DNA from: Streptomyces sp. WM6386
GTDB taxonomy: Bacteria > Actinomycetota > Actinomycetes > Streptomycetales > Streptomycetaceae
Assembly: GCF_000972385.1 (NCBI RefSeq)
Contig: NZ_JXTE01000005.1
Span: 1-64,000 of the forward strand
DNA: 64,000 nucleotides
Direction: 5' to 3'
In this document: piece after piece, positions 31,522 to 39,303 of the stretch
Layout: each line of letters starts with the position of its first letter
Position numbering within the stretch: the first letter of the stretch is position 1
The notes under the pieces: generated by a model
The model's input: the letters and a program-made list of their open reading frames with translations, nothing else
Databases searched by the model: none
What the model was told of the DNA's origin: nothing
Position numbers and translations under genes: made by a program

Positions 31522-31740
31522 GTGAGCGAGGAGGGCCTGGTCGCGCTGAAGGACGGGCGCTTCGCGGACGCGGTCGCCAACTCGGCGGTGGACACCGGAA
31601 GTTGGCGGTGGACCATGCCCTCGCCCTGCCGCGGGGCGAAGACGTCGAAGGCGGGGACACGGGGGCCACGATCCGGGTCCGGCTCGTCGCCAAGGCAGCG
31701 CCGGCGCCGCCCCGCTCCACTGCGAACCCGAGATCGACCG
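31522..31740 (+). pseudogene. frameshifted remnant of a secreted beta-sandwich domain
   Basis: The gap between convergent recX and rhodanese (31337-31751, 415 bases) holds no intact gene. One frame reads LVALKDGRFADAVANSAVDT then GSWRWTMP. Near 31610 the similarity passes to a second frame reading ALALPRGEDVEGGDTGATIR then VRLVAKA. Joined, they resemble the Ser/Thr-rich GPI-anchored-type sandwich domain (pattern NTGSY.WTVP..LP.G..Y.IRV). I infer an old gene fragment with a frameshift. A weak inverted repeat CCGCCG/CGGCGG (31342-31361) may end recX. Confidence 0.35.
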
Positions 31741-31751
31741 AGGCCCGGCCC

Positions 31752-32198
31752 CTACGGCGCCACGGGCAGACCCGAGGCCTTCCACGCCTGGAACCCGCCC
31801 ACCAGATCCGTGGCCCGGCGCAACCCCAGCCGATGCAGCGACTCGACCGCCAGACTGGAGGCGTAACCCTCGTTGCAGATCACCACGACGCGCAGGTCGT
31901 GACCCGTCGCCTCGGGGGCGCGATGGCTGCCTCGCGGGTCGAGGCGCCACTCCAGTTCGTTGCGCTCGACGACGAGGGCGCCGGGAACCAGTCCGTCCCG
32001 TTCGCGCAGGGCGGCATAGCGGATGTCGACCAGCAGCGCCTCCCCGCGCCGGGCGGCGTCGTACGCCTCCCGGGCCTCGATCCGCTCGTAGCCCTCGCGG
32101 ACCCGCTCCAACAACTCGTCGATGCCGACCGGGAGTTCGCCCGAACCGTCTCCGAGGCCGCCCACCCGCTGCTCCTCCCTCGCGCCCGAGCCGCTCAC
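31752..32198 (-). CDS. rhodanese-like sulfurtransferase
   Basis: This 148-residue single-domain rhodanese has an active-site Cys108 in the loop CNEGYAS, the CH2-A-like LLVDIRYAALRERDGLVPGA and the C-terminal RATDLVGGFQAWKASGLP. It transfers sulfane sulfur to a thiol acceptor. Its start overlaps the stop of cysteine dioxygenase by four bases (ATGA), so the two form a coupled operon for cysteine sulfur disposal. The ~25 N-terminal residues are a Gly/Ser-rich tail. Confidence 0.9.
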   Translation of the reverse strand: MSGSGAREEQRVGGLGDGSGELPVGIDELLERVREGYERIEAREAYDAARRGEALLVDIRYAALRERDGLVPGALVVERNELEWRLDPRGSHRAPEATGHDLRVVVICNEGYASSLAVESLHRLGLRRATDLVGGFQAWKASGLPVAP

Positions 32199-32719
32199 TG
32201 CCAGTCCTCCGGGCGCTCCACGTGCTCAAGGCGCAGCACCTGTCCGGTGCGGCTGTAGCGGCGGATCTGCGGCAGGGGCGGATAGTAGGCGTGCACGGAG
32301 ATCGCGTGCTCGGTGGTGGACTCGTTGAGCACCTCGTGGACGTGGTGCTGCCCGAAGGAGCGCCCCTTGCCGGCCATGAGCCGCCGCTCCCGGTCGATGC
32401 CTTCGGCGAGTTCCAGGATCTGCCAGCCGTCCGCGGGGAGCCGGGCGCTGAGCGAGTTCTCCTTGAGCTCACCGGAGGCCGTGACGAAGGCGCCGACGGA
32501 CTCGGCGTGGTCGTGCCAGCCGGTGCCCGTACCGGGCGGCCAGCCGATCAGCCAGGCCTCGCTGCCGCCGGGCCCCTCCAGGCGCACCCAGGTGCGGCCC
32601 TCGGGGTCGAGCGGGAGCGAGGAGATCAGCTCGGCGTCGGCGGCGGTCCGCCGTACGAAATCGAGGAGTTCCGCCTGCGTCGGCGTGGAAACGGCGGACA
32701 CAGAAGGGGAGACAGACAC
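32195..32719 (-). CDS. cysteine dioxygenase
   Basis: This mononuclear non-haem iron enzyme of the cupin fold oxidises L-cysteine to cysteine sulfinate. Its 174 residues carry the metal ligands His69 and His71 (WHDHAESVGAF) and a third in HHVHEVLN (~126-128). GTG 32719 follows AGGA by eight bases; GTG 32725 is possible. The frame is open further upstream, but that stretch is the transcript leader containing a separate short peptide gene and a hairpin. It is coupled to a rhodanese gene downstream. Confidence 0.92.
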   Translation of the reverse strand: MSVSPSVSAVSTPTQAELLDFVRRTAADAELISSLPLDPEGRTWVRLEGPGGSEAWLIGWPPGTGTGWHDHAESVGAFVTASGELKENSLSARLPADGWQILELAEGIDRERRLMAGKGRSFGQHHVHEVLNESTTEHAISVHAYYPPLPQIRRYSRTGQVLRLEHVERPEDWQ

Positions 32720-32748
32720 GGGCACCGTCCTGATGAGCGTTCGCGGGA

Positions 32749-32779
32749 AGCGCGCGGCAGCACCGAAGCGGCGCGCGCT
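32749..32779 (-). promoter_or_regulatory. stem-loop in the cysteine dioxygenase leader
   Basis: An AGCGCGCG arm pairs perfectly with CGCGCGCT around a 15-base loop, between the leader peptide stop and the cysteine dioxygenase ribosome-binding site. It is a candidate attenuator or site-masking hairpin responding to translation of the leader peptide. Confidence 0.4.
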
Positions 32780-32798
32780 GGAAAAGAGGGAGGCGAAT

Positions 32799-32846
32799 TC
32801 AGCAGGACACGCGACACACGCAGCCCGCATAGCGGACGAGGTCCAT
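32799..32846 (-). CDS. cysteine-rich leader peptide upstream of cysteine dioxygenase
   Basis: This is a 15-codon reading frame, MDLVRYAGCVCRVSC, with an ATG six bases after GGAGGG. Three of its last seven codons are Cys (TGC, TGT, TGC). Short peptides of the pattern DLVRxAxxxC occur before sulfur-metabolism genes in Streptomyces, and Cys-codon upstream frames control cysteine genes in mycobacteria (from memory). It lies about 40 bases after the predicted transcription start and 80 bases before the cysteine dioxygenase gene. It probably senses charged tRNA-Cys by ribosome stalling. Too short for routine gene finders. Confidence 0.6.
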   Translation of the reverse strand: MDLVRYAGCVCRVSC

Positions 32847-32892
32847 ATGGACCCTCCGCCACAGGCGCACACAGGTGTCGGTCACGATCCGG

Positions 32893-32921
32893 AGTACACC
32901 ATGGTGGGGCAGACCGGTCAA
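32893..32921 (-). promoter_or_regulatory. promoter of leader peptide-cysteine dioxygenase-rhodanese unit
   Basis: On the minus strand TTGACC (32921-32916) and TGTACT (32898-32893) are spaced by 17 bases, a good HrdB-type promoter. Just upstream, GTGAC and GTCAC elements 14-18 bases apart (about 32929-32954) could be an operator. Confidence 0.55.
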
Positions 32922-33109
32922 CTCACTGTCACGATGTGGACCTCACGGTGACGGTGTGTACGGCAGTCACGGACTGCGTGGCTCGGGCCGTGACCTCGGG
33001 CGGAGCCTTGCGCACCACTCGGACTCGACCCCGCGACGACCGCGGCCCGAGCCGTCCGGCACTGACGGCGCGAGCCGGATTCCGCCCCCGCGCGAGCTCC
33101 CCGGCGCCG

Positions 33110-34705
33110 TCAGCGCGCCCCCGCTCCCGCCTCCGTCTTCGCCGGCCCGCCCAGCGTCGCCTCGGCGGCCGCGTACAGATCGGCGGGCCGCACGCCGTTC
33201 AGCGCCGTCACCAGGTGACCGTCGGGCCGTACCAGCAGCACCGTGTGGGCCGCCGCGCCCGGATAGCTCTCCGCGACCAGCAGCTCGGCCGGATGCGGCA
33301 GCGCCGTCACCGCGGCCGCGAGGCGGGGCATGAGCCCGGCACCCACCCAGTGCTTGCGCTCCCACACCCCGGTGCCCGGCGCGATCAGCACCACGAGCAG
33401 CGCCCCACGACCGAGCCGGTCCCGCAGTCGTACGAAGGAACCGTCCTCGGCGGTGACCCGGACATCGGCGACCGGCGCGCCCGGCGCGGTGTTCACCGGG
33501 ACCTCCGCCTCCAGATGCCGCGGCGCGAGCGGCGAGATGGCGTACGCCCCCGGCGCACCGAGCGCCCCGCGCCCCAGGTGACCGTCCGTGAGCAGCGCGT
33601 CGTGGCCCCGCGCGGAACCGGGAACGACGGCCCGCAGCCCTCCGCCGCCGCGCACCAGCGGCAGGGCCTGGTCGGCGGCGCGCAGCCGGGCGGCGACGAC
33701 CGCGCGCCGCTCGGCCTGGTAGCTGTCGAGCAGCGCCTCGTGCGGCCCGTGATGCCAGGCCAGGGCCAGCTTCCAGGCGAGGTTGTCGGCGTCCCTGAGC
33801 CCCTCGTCGAGCCCCTGCGTGCCGAGCGTGCCGAGCAGATGCGCCGCGTCCCCGGCGAGGAACACCCGCCCGACCCGCCAGCGGCGCGCGAGACGGTGGT
33901 GCACGGTGTGCACGCCGGTGTCGAGGAGTTCGTACGGCGGTGTCGGGCCCCCCGTCCAGCCGGCGAGGGTCTCCCGGATGTGGGCCACCAGGAGCTCGGG
34001 TGTGACCAGCTCCTTGCCGGGCGGCAGCAGCCAGTCGAGGCGCCAGACGCCGTCCGGGAGGGGCCGTCCGGTGACCTCCCCGGCCGAGGGTCCGGATGTC
34101 CGCCACGGAGGCATCCGATGGAGCAACGCCTCGTCCTCCCACGGAAGTTCCGTGCGCAGGGCGGCGACGGCGTGCCGCTCCACCGCTGTACGGCCGGGAA
34201 AACGGATGTCGAGGAGTTTGCGCACCGTGGAGCGGGGGCCGTCGCAGCCGGCCAGGTAACTGCCCCGCCACCACGTGCCCTTGGGGCCGCGGGTGTGGGC
34301 GGTGACGCCGGAGGGCTCCTGCTCGACCGTGTCGAGACGGCTGTCCACGGAGACCTTGACCAGCCGCTCCTCGGCGCAGGCCTCGCGCAGGGCGCCGGTC
34401 AGCACGTGCTGGGCGATGTGCAGGGGCGCCGGCTCGACGTCGTCGAAAGTGACCTCGCGCATCACCTGCTTGCGGCGCAATGACCGCCATCCGGCCCAGC
34501 GGCGGCCGTCCTCGGAGAGCGGGACGCCGGTCAGGCGCTCCATCAGGGCGGCGGTGTCCTCGCGCAGGACGACGGTGCGGGCGGGACGCGGTTCGTCCTT
34601 GCCGGGACCTTCGTCGAGGACCACGGACGGCACGTCCTGCCGGGCCAGCGCGAGGGCGAGCGTGAGCCCCACGGGCCCCGCTCCGACGATGATCACCGGG
34701 TCCAC
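33110..34705 (-). CDS. FAD-dependent monooxygenase (aromatic hydroxylase family)
   Basis: This is a flavoprotein of the PheA/TfdB class. It has GxGxxG in IIVGAGPVGLTLALAL near the start, the DG motif in AGCDGPRSTVRKLL, and the GD motif in VFLAGDAAHLLGTLGTQGLD. A C-terminal thioredoxin-like domain follows (~400-520). Such enzymes hydroxylate phenolic or polyketide substrates with NAD(P)H and O2. GTG 34705 begins the FAD fold, with AGGGGG about ten bases upstream. ATG 34795 would add 30 residues but overlaps the likely -10. It stands alone between the glutamate and cysteine operons, with no biosynthetic partners, so the substrate is unknown. Confidence 0.87.
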   Translation of the reverse strand: MDPVIIVGAGPVGLTLALALARQDVPSVVLDEGPGKDEPRPARTVVLREDTAALMERLTGVPLSEDGRRWAGWRSLRRKQVMREVTFDDVEPAPLHIAQHVLTGALREACAEERLVKVSVDSRLDTVEQEPSGVTAHTRGPKGTWWRGSYLAGCDGPRSTVRKLLDIRFPGRTAVERHAVAALRTELPWEDEALLHRMPPWRTSGPSAGEVTGRPLPDGVWRLDWLLPPGKELVTPELLVAHIRETLAGWTGGPTPPYELLDTGVHTVHHRLARRWRVGRVFLAGDAAHLLGTLGTQGLDEGLRDADNLAWKLALAWHHGPHEALLDSYQAERRAVVAARLRAADQALPLVRGGGGLRAVVPGSARGHDALLTDGHLGRGALGAPGAYAISPLAPRHLEAEVPVNTAPGAPVADVRVTAEDGSFVRLRDRLGRGALLVVLIAPGTGVWERKHWVGAGLMPRLAAAVTALPHPAELLVAESYPGAAAHTVLLVRPDGHLVTALNGVRPADLYAAAEATLGGPAKTEAGAGAR

Positions 34706-34789
34706 GACGCGGCGCCCCCTGCCCGCGAGGGCGTCCCGAGAGACGTATGTGAACAGGAGGTTGGAGCAGGGTGCACGATCACAGAACGT

Positions 34790-34818
34790 ATGCAACCCAT
34801 TGCCGGTGCTTGCGTCAA
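34790..34818 (-). promoter_or_regulatory. possible monooxygenase promoter
   Basis: On the minus strand TTGACG (34818-34813) and TTGCAT (34795-34790) lie 17 bases apart, just downstream of the glu operon terminator. The -35 is good and the -10 is poor. Confidence 0.3.
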
Positions 34819-34821
34819 GTG

Positions 34822-34855
34822 ACGGAGGCAGTGGCGATCATGCCACTGCCTCCGT
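34822..34855 (-). terminator. terminator of the gluABCD operon
   Basis: A perfect 14-bp inverted repeat (ACGGAGGCAGTGGC and its complement) with a six-base loop lies 30 bases after the gluD stop. There is no T run, as is common in Streptomyces. Confidence 0.75.
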
Positions 34856-34884
34856 ACGGTGCACGCCGTTTGACTGATCGTCAG

Positions 34885-35832
34885 TTATGGCTCTTTACGG
34901 TCGATGTAGGTCCTGGTGCCGGGCATGCCACCGCCCTCACCGCCCGTCCCGAAGGTGCCGCCGATCGCGGCCGGGTTGAGTTCCTCCATGTCCTCGGCGC
35001 CGAGAACCGCGCCCGTGCTCTTCTTGCTGCGCCGCAGCCGCTTCTCCAGCCAGCTGGCGAAGCTCGTGAGGATGAAGTTCACGACGATGTAGACGATCCC
35101 GACGACGATGAAGCTGGGGATGACGTTGGCGTAGTTGGCCGCCAGCGTCTGGCGCGCGTTGAGCAGCTCGGTGAAGCCGAGCATCACGCCGCCCAGTGCG
35201 GTGTCCTTCACGATGACGACGAGCTGGCTGACGATGGCCGGCAGCATTGCGGTGACGGCCTGCGGCAGCAGGATGCTGGACATCGTCTGCCCCTTGCGCA
35301 GACCGACCGCGTAGGCGGCCTCCGTCTGGCCCCGGGGCAGGGCGAGGATGCCGGCCCGGACGACCTCGGCGAGGACGGACGCGTTGTAGAGCACCAGACC
35401 GGTGACGACCGCGTACAGGGGCCGCTGCTCGCTGCTGATGTCCGTGGAGCGGACATAGAACTCGTTGGCGAACAGCATCAGCAGCAGTACCGGGATCGAC
35501 CGGAAGAACTCCACCACCGTGCCGGCCACACCGCGCACCCAGCGGTGGTCGGAGAGTCGGGCGATGCCGAAGACCGCGCCCAACGGAAGGCCGATCACCA
35601 TGGCGATCGCCGCCGCCTTCAGCGTGTTGCCGAGGCCCGGCAGCAGGTACGTCGTCCACGCCTGGCCGGTGGTGAACGGCTCCCAGAGGTCCCACTCCAG
35701 CTGGTTCTTGTCATCCATCTTCTGCCAGACCCACCACAGCAGGAGGGCGAGCAGGAGGAAGAAGACCACGGAGATGAGGAGGTTGCGCCGTTTGGCGCGG
35801 GGGCCCGGAGCGTCGTAGAGGACCGAGCTCAT
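34885..35832 (-). CDS. gluD: glutamate ABC transporter permease GluD
   Basis: This 315-residue polytopic permease of the polar amino acid (HisM/GltJ) class has about five to six helices. The EAA-type loop, which contacts the ATPase, reads EVVRAGILALPRGQTEAAYA. The C-terminal ~60 residues are Gly-rich and hydrophilic, longer than in typical permeases. Its ATG overlaps the gluC stop (ATGA). It forms a heterodimeric channel with GluC. Confidence 0.92.
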   Translation of the reverse strand: MSSVLYDAPGPRAKRRNLLISVVFFLLLALLLWWVWQKMDDKNQLEWDLWEPFTTGQAWTTYLLPGLGNTLKAAAIAMVIGLPLGAVFGIARLSDHRWVRGVAGTVVEFFRSIPVLLLMLFANEFYVRSTDISSEQRPLYAVVTGLVLYNASVLAEVVRAGILALPRGQTEAAYAVGLRKGQTMSSILLPQAVTAMLPAIVSQLVVIVKDTALGGVMLGFTELLNARQTLAANYANVIPSFIVVGIVYIVVNFILTSFASWLEKRLRRSKKSTGAVLGAEDMEELNPAAIGGTFGTGGEGGGMPGTRTYIDRKEP

Positions 35833-36497
35833 CGCTTCACCGCCAGTCGCTTGCTGAGCCAGCCGAGGATGAGGCCGGTCGGCAGGGTCAGAACCACGAA
35901 CCCGAATGCGAAGACCGCGCCGATGGCGAGCGTCTGGGCCTCGTTCTCGATCATCGTCTTCATCAGGGTGGCGGCCTCGGCCACGCCGATCGCGGCTGCC
36001 ACGGTGGTGTTCTTGGTCAGCGCGATCAGTACGTTGGCCAGCGGGCCGATGACCGCGCGGAAGGCCTGTGGCAGCACGATGAGCCGTAGGATCTGGCTGA
36101 AGCTCAGCCCGATCGCACGGGCCGCCTCGGCCTGTCCGAGCGGCACTGTGTTGATGCCGGAGCGGATCGCCTCACAGACGAAGGCCGCGGTGTAGGCCGT
36201 GAAACCGAGCACGGCCAGCCGGAAGCCCAGGGCCTCGAAATCGTCGGCGGCGCCCAGCGTCATGCCGAAGACGTCGGCGAGACCGAGCGAGGAGAAGACG
36301 ATGATCACCGTCAGTGGGATGTTCCGGACGATGTTCACGTAGGCGGTGCCGAACCCGCGCATCAGCGGGACCGGGCTGACCCGCATCCCGGCCAGCACAG
36401 TGCCCCAGACCAGGGAGCCGAGGGCGGAGAGGGCGGTGAGTTTCACCGTCATCCAGAACGCCGCTAGGACGTCGTAACCTTCAAGAAAGTCGAACAC
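35829..36497 (-). CDS. gluC: glutamate ABC transporter permease GluC
   Basis: This 222-residue permease has five predicted helices and the conserved EAA loop (CEAIRSGINTVPLGQAEAAR). It pairs with GluD. A 95-base gap after gluB holds a strong stem-loop, suggesting lower expression of the permeases than of the binding protein. Confidence 0.92.
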   Translation of the reverse strand: MFDFLEGYDVLAAFWMTVKLTALSALGSLVWGTVLAGMRVSPVPLMRGFGTAYVNIVRNIPLTVIIVFSSLGLADVFGMTLGAADDFEALGFRLAVLGFTAYTAAFVCEAIRSGINTVPLGQAEAARAIGLSFSQILRLIVLPQAFRAVIGPLANVLIALTKNTTVAAAIGVAEAATLMKTMIENEAQTLAIGAVFAFGFVVLTLPTGLILGWLSKRLAVKR

Positions 36498-36539
36498 GAT
36501 CTCCCGCGCTTCCGGGTGTGTGGCCTACTGGAGGGCGCA

Positions 36540-36577
36540 GCGCGCCGCCGCCGTGATCGCAGCGGGCAGCGGCGCGC
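36540..36577 (-). promoter_or_regulatory. gluB-gluC intercistronic stem-loop
   Basis: GCGGCGCGC and GCGCGCCGC arms pair across a ~20-base loop just after the gluB stop. Such hairpins usually protect the binding-protein message or partly terminate transcription in ABC importer operons. Confidence 0.5.
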
Positions 36578-36592
36578 CGATGGATCCCTGCG

Positions 36593-37441
36593 TTACTTGA
36601 CGATCACGCCGATCTTCGGGGCGGGCTCGTTCTTGTAGTTCGCCGGACCGAAGTTGTCCTTGACGGCGGTATCCCAGGAACCGTCGCTGACCATCTTCTC
36701 GAGGGCCTTGTTGATCTTGTCCGTGGTCGCGGTGTCGCCCTTCTTGACACCGACGCCGTAGTTCTCGTTGCTCAGCTTGAGGCCGGCGAGCTTGAACTGA
36801 CCCTTGTACTTGTCCTGCGCGGCGAAGCCCGCGAGGATCGAGTCGTCCGTGGTCACCGCGTCGACGGCGCCGCTCTGCAGGGCCGCGATGCACTCCGAGT
36901 AGCCGCTGTACTGCTTCAGCTGGGCCTTCGGGGCGATGTCCTTCTGGACGTTCTGCGCGGAGGTCGAGCCGGTGACGGAGCACAGCTTCTTGCCGTTGAG
37001 GTCGGTGCCCTCGGCGATGTCGGAGTCGTTCTTGACCAGCAGGTCCTGGTGGGCCAGCAGGTACGGGCCGGCGAAGTCGACCTTCTGCTTGCGCTCGTCG
37101 TTGATCGAGTAGGTGGCCGCGATGAACTTGACGTCACCACGGGCCAGCGCGTTCTCGCGGTCGGCGCTCTTGGTCTCGACGAACTCGATCTTGTCGGCGT
37201 CGTAGCCGAGCTCCTTGGCCACGTACGTCGCGACGTCCACGTCGAAGCCGGAGAAGGAACCGTCGGGCTCCTTCAGGCCCAGACCGGGCTGGTCGTACTT
37301 GATGCCGACCTTGATCTTGCCGCCGCCACTGGAGCCCGAGTCGGTGCTGTCGCTGTCGCCGTCGTCCCCGCCGCACGCGGTCGCGGTCAGGGAGAGGACC
37401 AGCGCGGCGGCGGCCGCGGCGGTGACCTTGCGGAGCTTCAT
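36593..37441 (-). CDS. gluB: glutamate-binding lipoprotein GluB
   Basis: This 282-residue solute-binding protein of ABC family 3 has a lipoprotein signal peptide (MKLRKVTAAAAAALVLSLTA then lipobox TAC, Cys23). A Gly/Ser/Asp linker and two alpha/beta lobes follow (SGFDVDVATYVAKELGYD; GDVKFIAATYSINDERKQKV DFAGPYL). It should be anchored outside the membrane and deliver glutamate to GluCD. ATG 37441 follows AAAGGATG; the in-frame ATG 37450 lies within that site. Confidence 0.93.
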   Translation of the reverse strand: MKLRKVTAAAAAALVLSLTATACGGDDGDSDSTDSGSSGGGKIKVGIKYDQPGLGLKEPDGSFSGFDVDVATYVAKELGYDADKIEFVETKSADRENALARGDVKFIAATYSINDERKQKVDFAGPYLLAHQDLLVKNDSDIAEGTDLNGKKLCSVTGSTSAQNVQKDIAPKAQLKQYSGYSECIAALQSGAVDAVTTDDSILAGFAAQDKYKGQFKLAGLKLSNENYGVGVKKGDTATTDKINKALEKMVSDGSWDTAVKDNFGPANYKNEPAPKIGVIVK

Positions 37442-37517
37442 GGTGAACATCCTTTGTGTGATGAGAGATGCGGTCCGTCGAGACGGGGCGGCGGGTGACG
37501 CGGGTTGTGACGCGCTG

Positions 37518-38294
37518 TCAGTGGTGCAGGATCTTGGACAGGAAGTCCTTGGCGCGGTCGCTGCGCGGGGCGCTGAAGAACTGGTCCGGCACAGCCTCCT
37601 CGACGATGCGACCGTCCGCCATGAACACCACCCGGTTCGCAGCCGAACGGGCGAACCCCATTTCATGGGTGACCACGATCATGGTCATGCCGTCGCGGGC
37701 GAGCTGCTGCATGACCTCGAGGACCTCGTTGATCATCTCGGGGTCGAGCGCCGAGGTGGGCTCGTCGAAGAGCATGACCTTGGGGTCCATGGCCAGGGCT
37801 CGGGCGATGGCGACACGCTGCTGCTGGCCGCCGGAGAGCTGCGCGGGGTACTTGTCCGCCTGGCTCGCCACGCCGACCCGGTCGAGCAGGGCGCGGGCTT
37901 TCTCCTCGGCCTTCTTCTTGTCCGCCTTGCGGACCTTGATCTGGCCGAGCATCACGTTCTCGAGCACGGTCTTGTGCGCGAAGAGGTTGAAGGACTGGAA
38001 GACCATCCCGACGTCGGCGCGCAGCCGGGCCAGCTCCTTGCCCTCCGCGGGCAGGGGCTTGCCGTCGATGGCGATCGTGCCGGAGTCGATCGTCTCCAGG
38101 CGGTTGATGGTTCGGCACAGCGTGGACTTCCCGGACCCGGAGGGTCCGATGACCACGACGACCTCGCCGCGGGCGATCGTGAGATCGATGTCCTGGAGAA
38201 CATGCAACGCGCCAAAGTGCTTGTTGACGCTCTTCAGGACGACCAGTTCGCCGGTCGCGGCCACATCTTCCTTGGCCACCGATACTTCGGTCAT
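37518..38294 (-). CDS. gluA: glutamate ABC transporter ATPase GluA
   Basis: This 258-residue ABC ATPase has Walker A GPSGSGKST (50-58), a Q-loop at VFQSFN, signature LSGGQQQR, Walker B VMLFDEPTSALDPE and the switch His in VVTHEMGFA. It is the first gene of gluABCD, divergent from the two-component genes gluRK. In S. coelicolor and C. glutamicum this operon imports L-glutamate. Confidence 0.95.
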   Translation of the reverse strand: MTEVSVAKEDVAATGELVVLKSVNKHFGALHVLQDIDLTIARGEVVVVIGPSGSGKSTLCRTINRLETIDSGTIAIDGKPLPAEGKELARLRADVGMVFQSFNLFAHKTVLENVMLGQIKVRKADKKKAEEKARALLDRVGVASQADKYPAQLSGGQQQRVAIARALAMDPKVMLFDEPTSALDPEMINEVLEVMQQLARDGMTMIVVTHEMGFARSAANRVVFMADGRIVEEAVPDQFFSAPRSDRAKDFLSKILHH

Positions 38295-38388
38295 CGCTAT
38301 CGGGCTCCGTCCTCCTCGGTTTCGGAGGACAGTAGTGACCCCATGCGACCTGCGTCATTACCTTTGAGGGGAATCTGAGCATCACGAT

Positions 38389-38411
38389 CCGATAGCAATC
38401 GGACACGTGTC
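38389..38411. promoter_or_regulatory. palindrome pair on the gluA side
   Basis: CCGATAGCAATCGG is immediately followed by GACACGTGTC, sharing one G. The position, about 95-117 bases before gluA, suits an activator site. Assignment to GluR is an inference. Confidence 0.35.
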
Positions 38412-38512
38412 GTAGCAGTTATGAGCAGGGCGCATATCGGCCGGGTAACGGAAGCGGCTCGCAACCGGAACCCACTTGACGTCGTCCTCTTCCATCGGCG
38501 TGACTTCACAAG

Positions 38513-38547
38513 GTGCACGCGCGCGCGTGCACGCGTTTGTGTACACA
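38513..38547. promoter_or_regulatory. palindrome pair on the gluR side
   Basis: A perfect 20-bp alternating purine-pyrimidine palindrome (GTGCACGCGC and its complement) is followed five bases later by TGTGTACACA. They lie 60-95 bases before gluR. The first could also favour Z-DNA or cruciform formation. Confidence 0.35.
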
Positions 38548-38607
38548 CCTGAATCGTACTTTTGCCCTCATTTAGATCGTACGGCCGATGAACCGAAGGA
38601 GGCCCGG

Positions 38608-39294
38608 ATGAGACTGCTCCTCGTAGAGGACGACAATCACGTCGCCGCCGCTCTGTCCGCGGTTCTGGCGCGGCACGGTTTCGACGTCACCCACGCGCGC
38701 AGTGGCGAGGAAGCCCTCCAGGCACTCGTCCCGGAAGGCGCCGGCTTCGGAGTCGTCCTCCTCGACCTGGGCCTGCCGGACCAGGACGGATACGAGGTCT
38801 GTGGCAAGATCCGCAAGCGCACCAGCACCCCGGTGATCATGGTCACCGCCCGCTCCGACGTCCGTTCCCGCATCCATGGCCTCAACCTCGGCGCGGACGA
38901 CTACGTGGTGAAGCCGTACGACACCGGAGAGCTGCTCGCCCGGATCCACGCGGTCAGCCGCCGCACCGCCCACGAGGACCCCGCCGCCGAGGCCGAGGCC
39001 GCGCTGCACCTCGGCCCGGTCCGTATCGAGCTGCCGACCCGGCAGGTCAGTGTGGATGGTTCGGTCGTCCAACTGACCCGCAAGGAGTTCGACTTGCTCG
39101 CCCTGCTGGCCCAGCGCCCCGGAGTCGTCTTCCGCCGGGAGCAGATCATCAGCGAGGTGTGGCGCACCAGTTGGGAGGGGACCGGGCGCACTCTGGAGGT
39201 CCACGTGGCCTCCCTGCGCGCCAAGCTGCGCATGCCGGCCCTCATCGAGACCGTACGCGGCGTCGGCTACCGGCTCGTCGCCCCGTCCTCGTAG
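38608..39294 (+). CDS. gluR: OmpR-family response regulator GluR
   Basis: This 228-residue protein has a receiver (1-120; acidic Glu7-Asp8-Asp9, phospho-acceptor Asp53 in LLDLGLPDQDG, Lys in VKPYD) and an OmpR/PhoB winged-helix DNA-binding domain (~130-225, RKEFDLLALLAQRPGVVFRR and TVRGVGYRL). Strong site GAAGGAGGCCCGG precedes ATG 38608. It is followed nine bases after its stop by the kinase gene. In S. coelicolor the pair at this position (GluR-GluK) senses glutamate and activates gluABCD. Confidence 0.92.
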   Translation: MRLLLVEDDNHVAAALSAVLARHGFDVTHARSGEEALQALVPEGAGFGVVLLDLGLPDQDGYEVCGKIRKRTSTPVIMVTARSDVRSRIHGLNLGADDYVVKPYDTGELLARIHAVSRRTAHEDPAAEAEAALHLGPVRIELPTRQVSVDGSVVQLTRKEFDLLALLAQRPGVVFRREQIISEVWRTSWEGTGRTLEVHVASLRAKLRMPALIETVRGVGYRLVAPSS

Positions 39295-39303
39295 CGGGCC
39301 CGG

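Larger units (their letters stand above)
38295..38607. other. gluA/gluR divergent regulatory region
   Basis: This 313-base region has lower GC than its surroundings and four perfect palindromes: CCGAT-N4-ATCGG (38389-38402), GACACGTGTC (38402-38411), a 20-bp one (38513-38532) and TGTGTACACA (38538-38547). No small gene was found. It should hold the promoters of both operons and the GluR sites. Confidence 0.6.

Noticed and set aside
32195..32872. Extended cysteine dioxygenase start at 32872
   Set aside because: The extra 51 codons cover the leader peptide and hairpin, lie partly before a clear ribosome-binding site, and read as Arg/Ala/Ser-rich noise.
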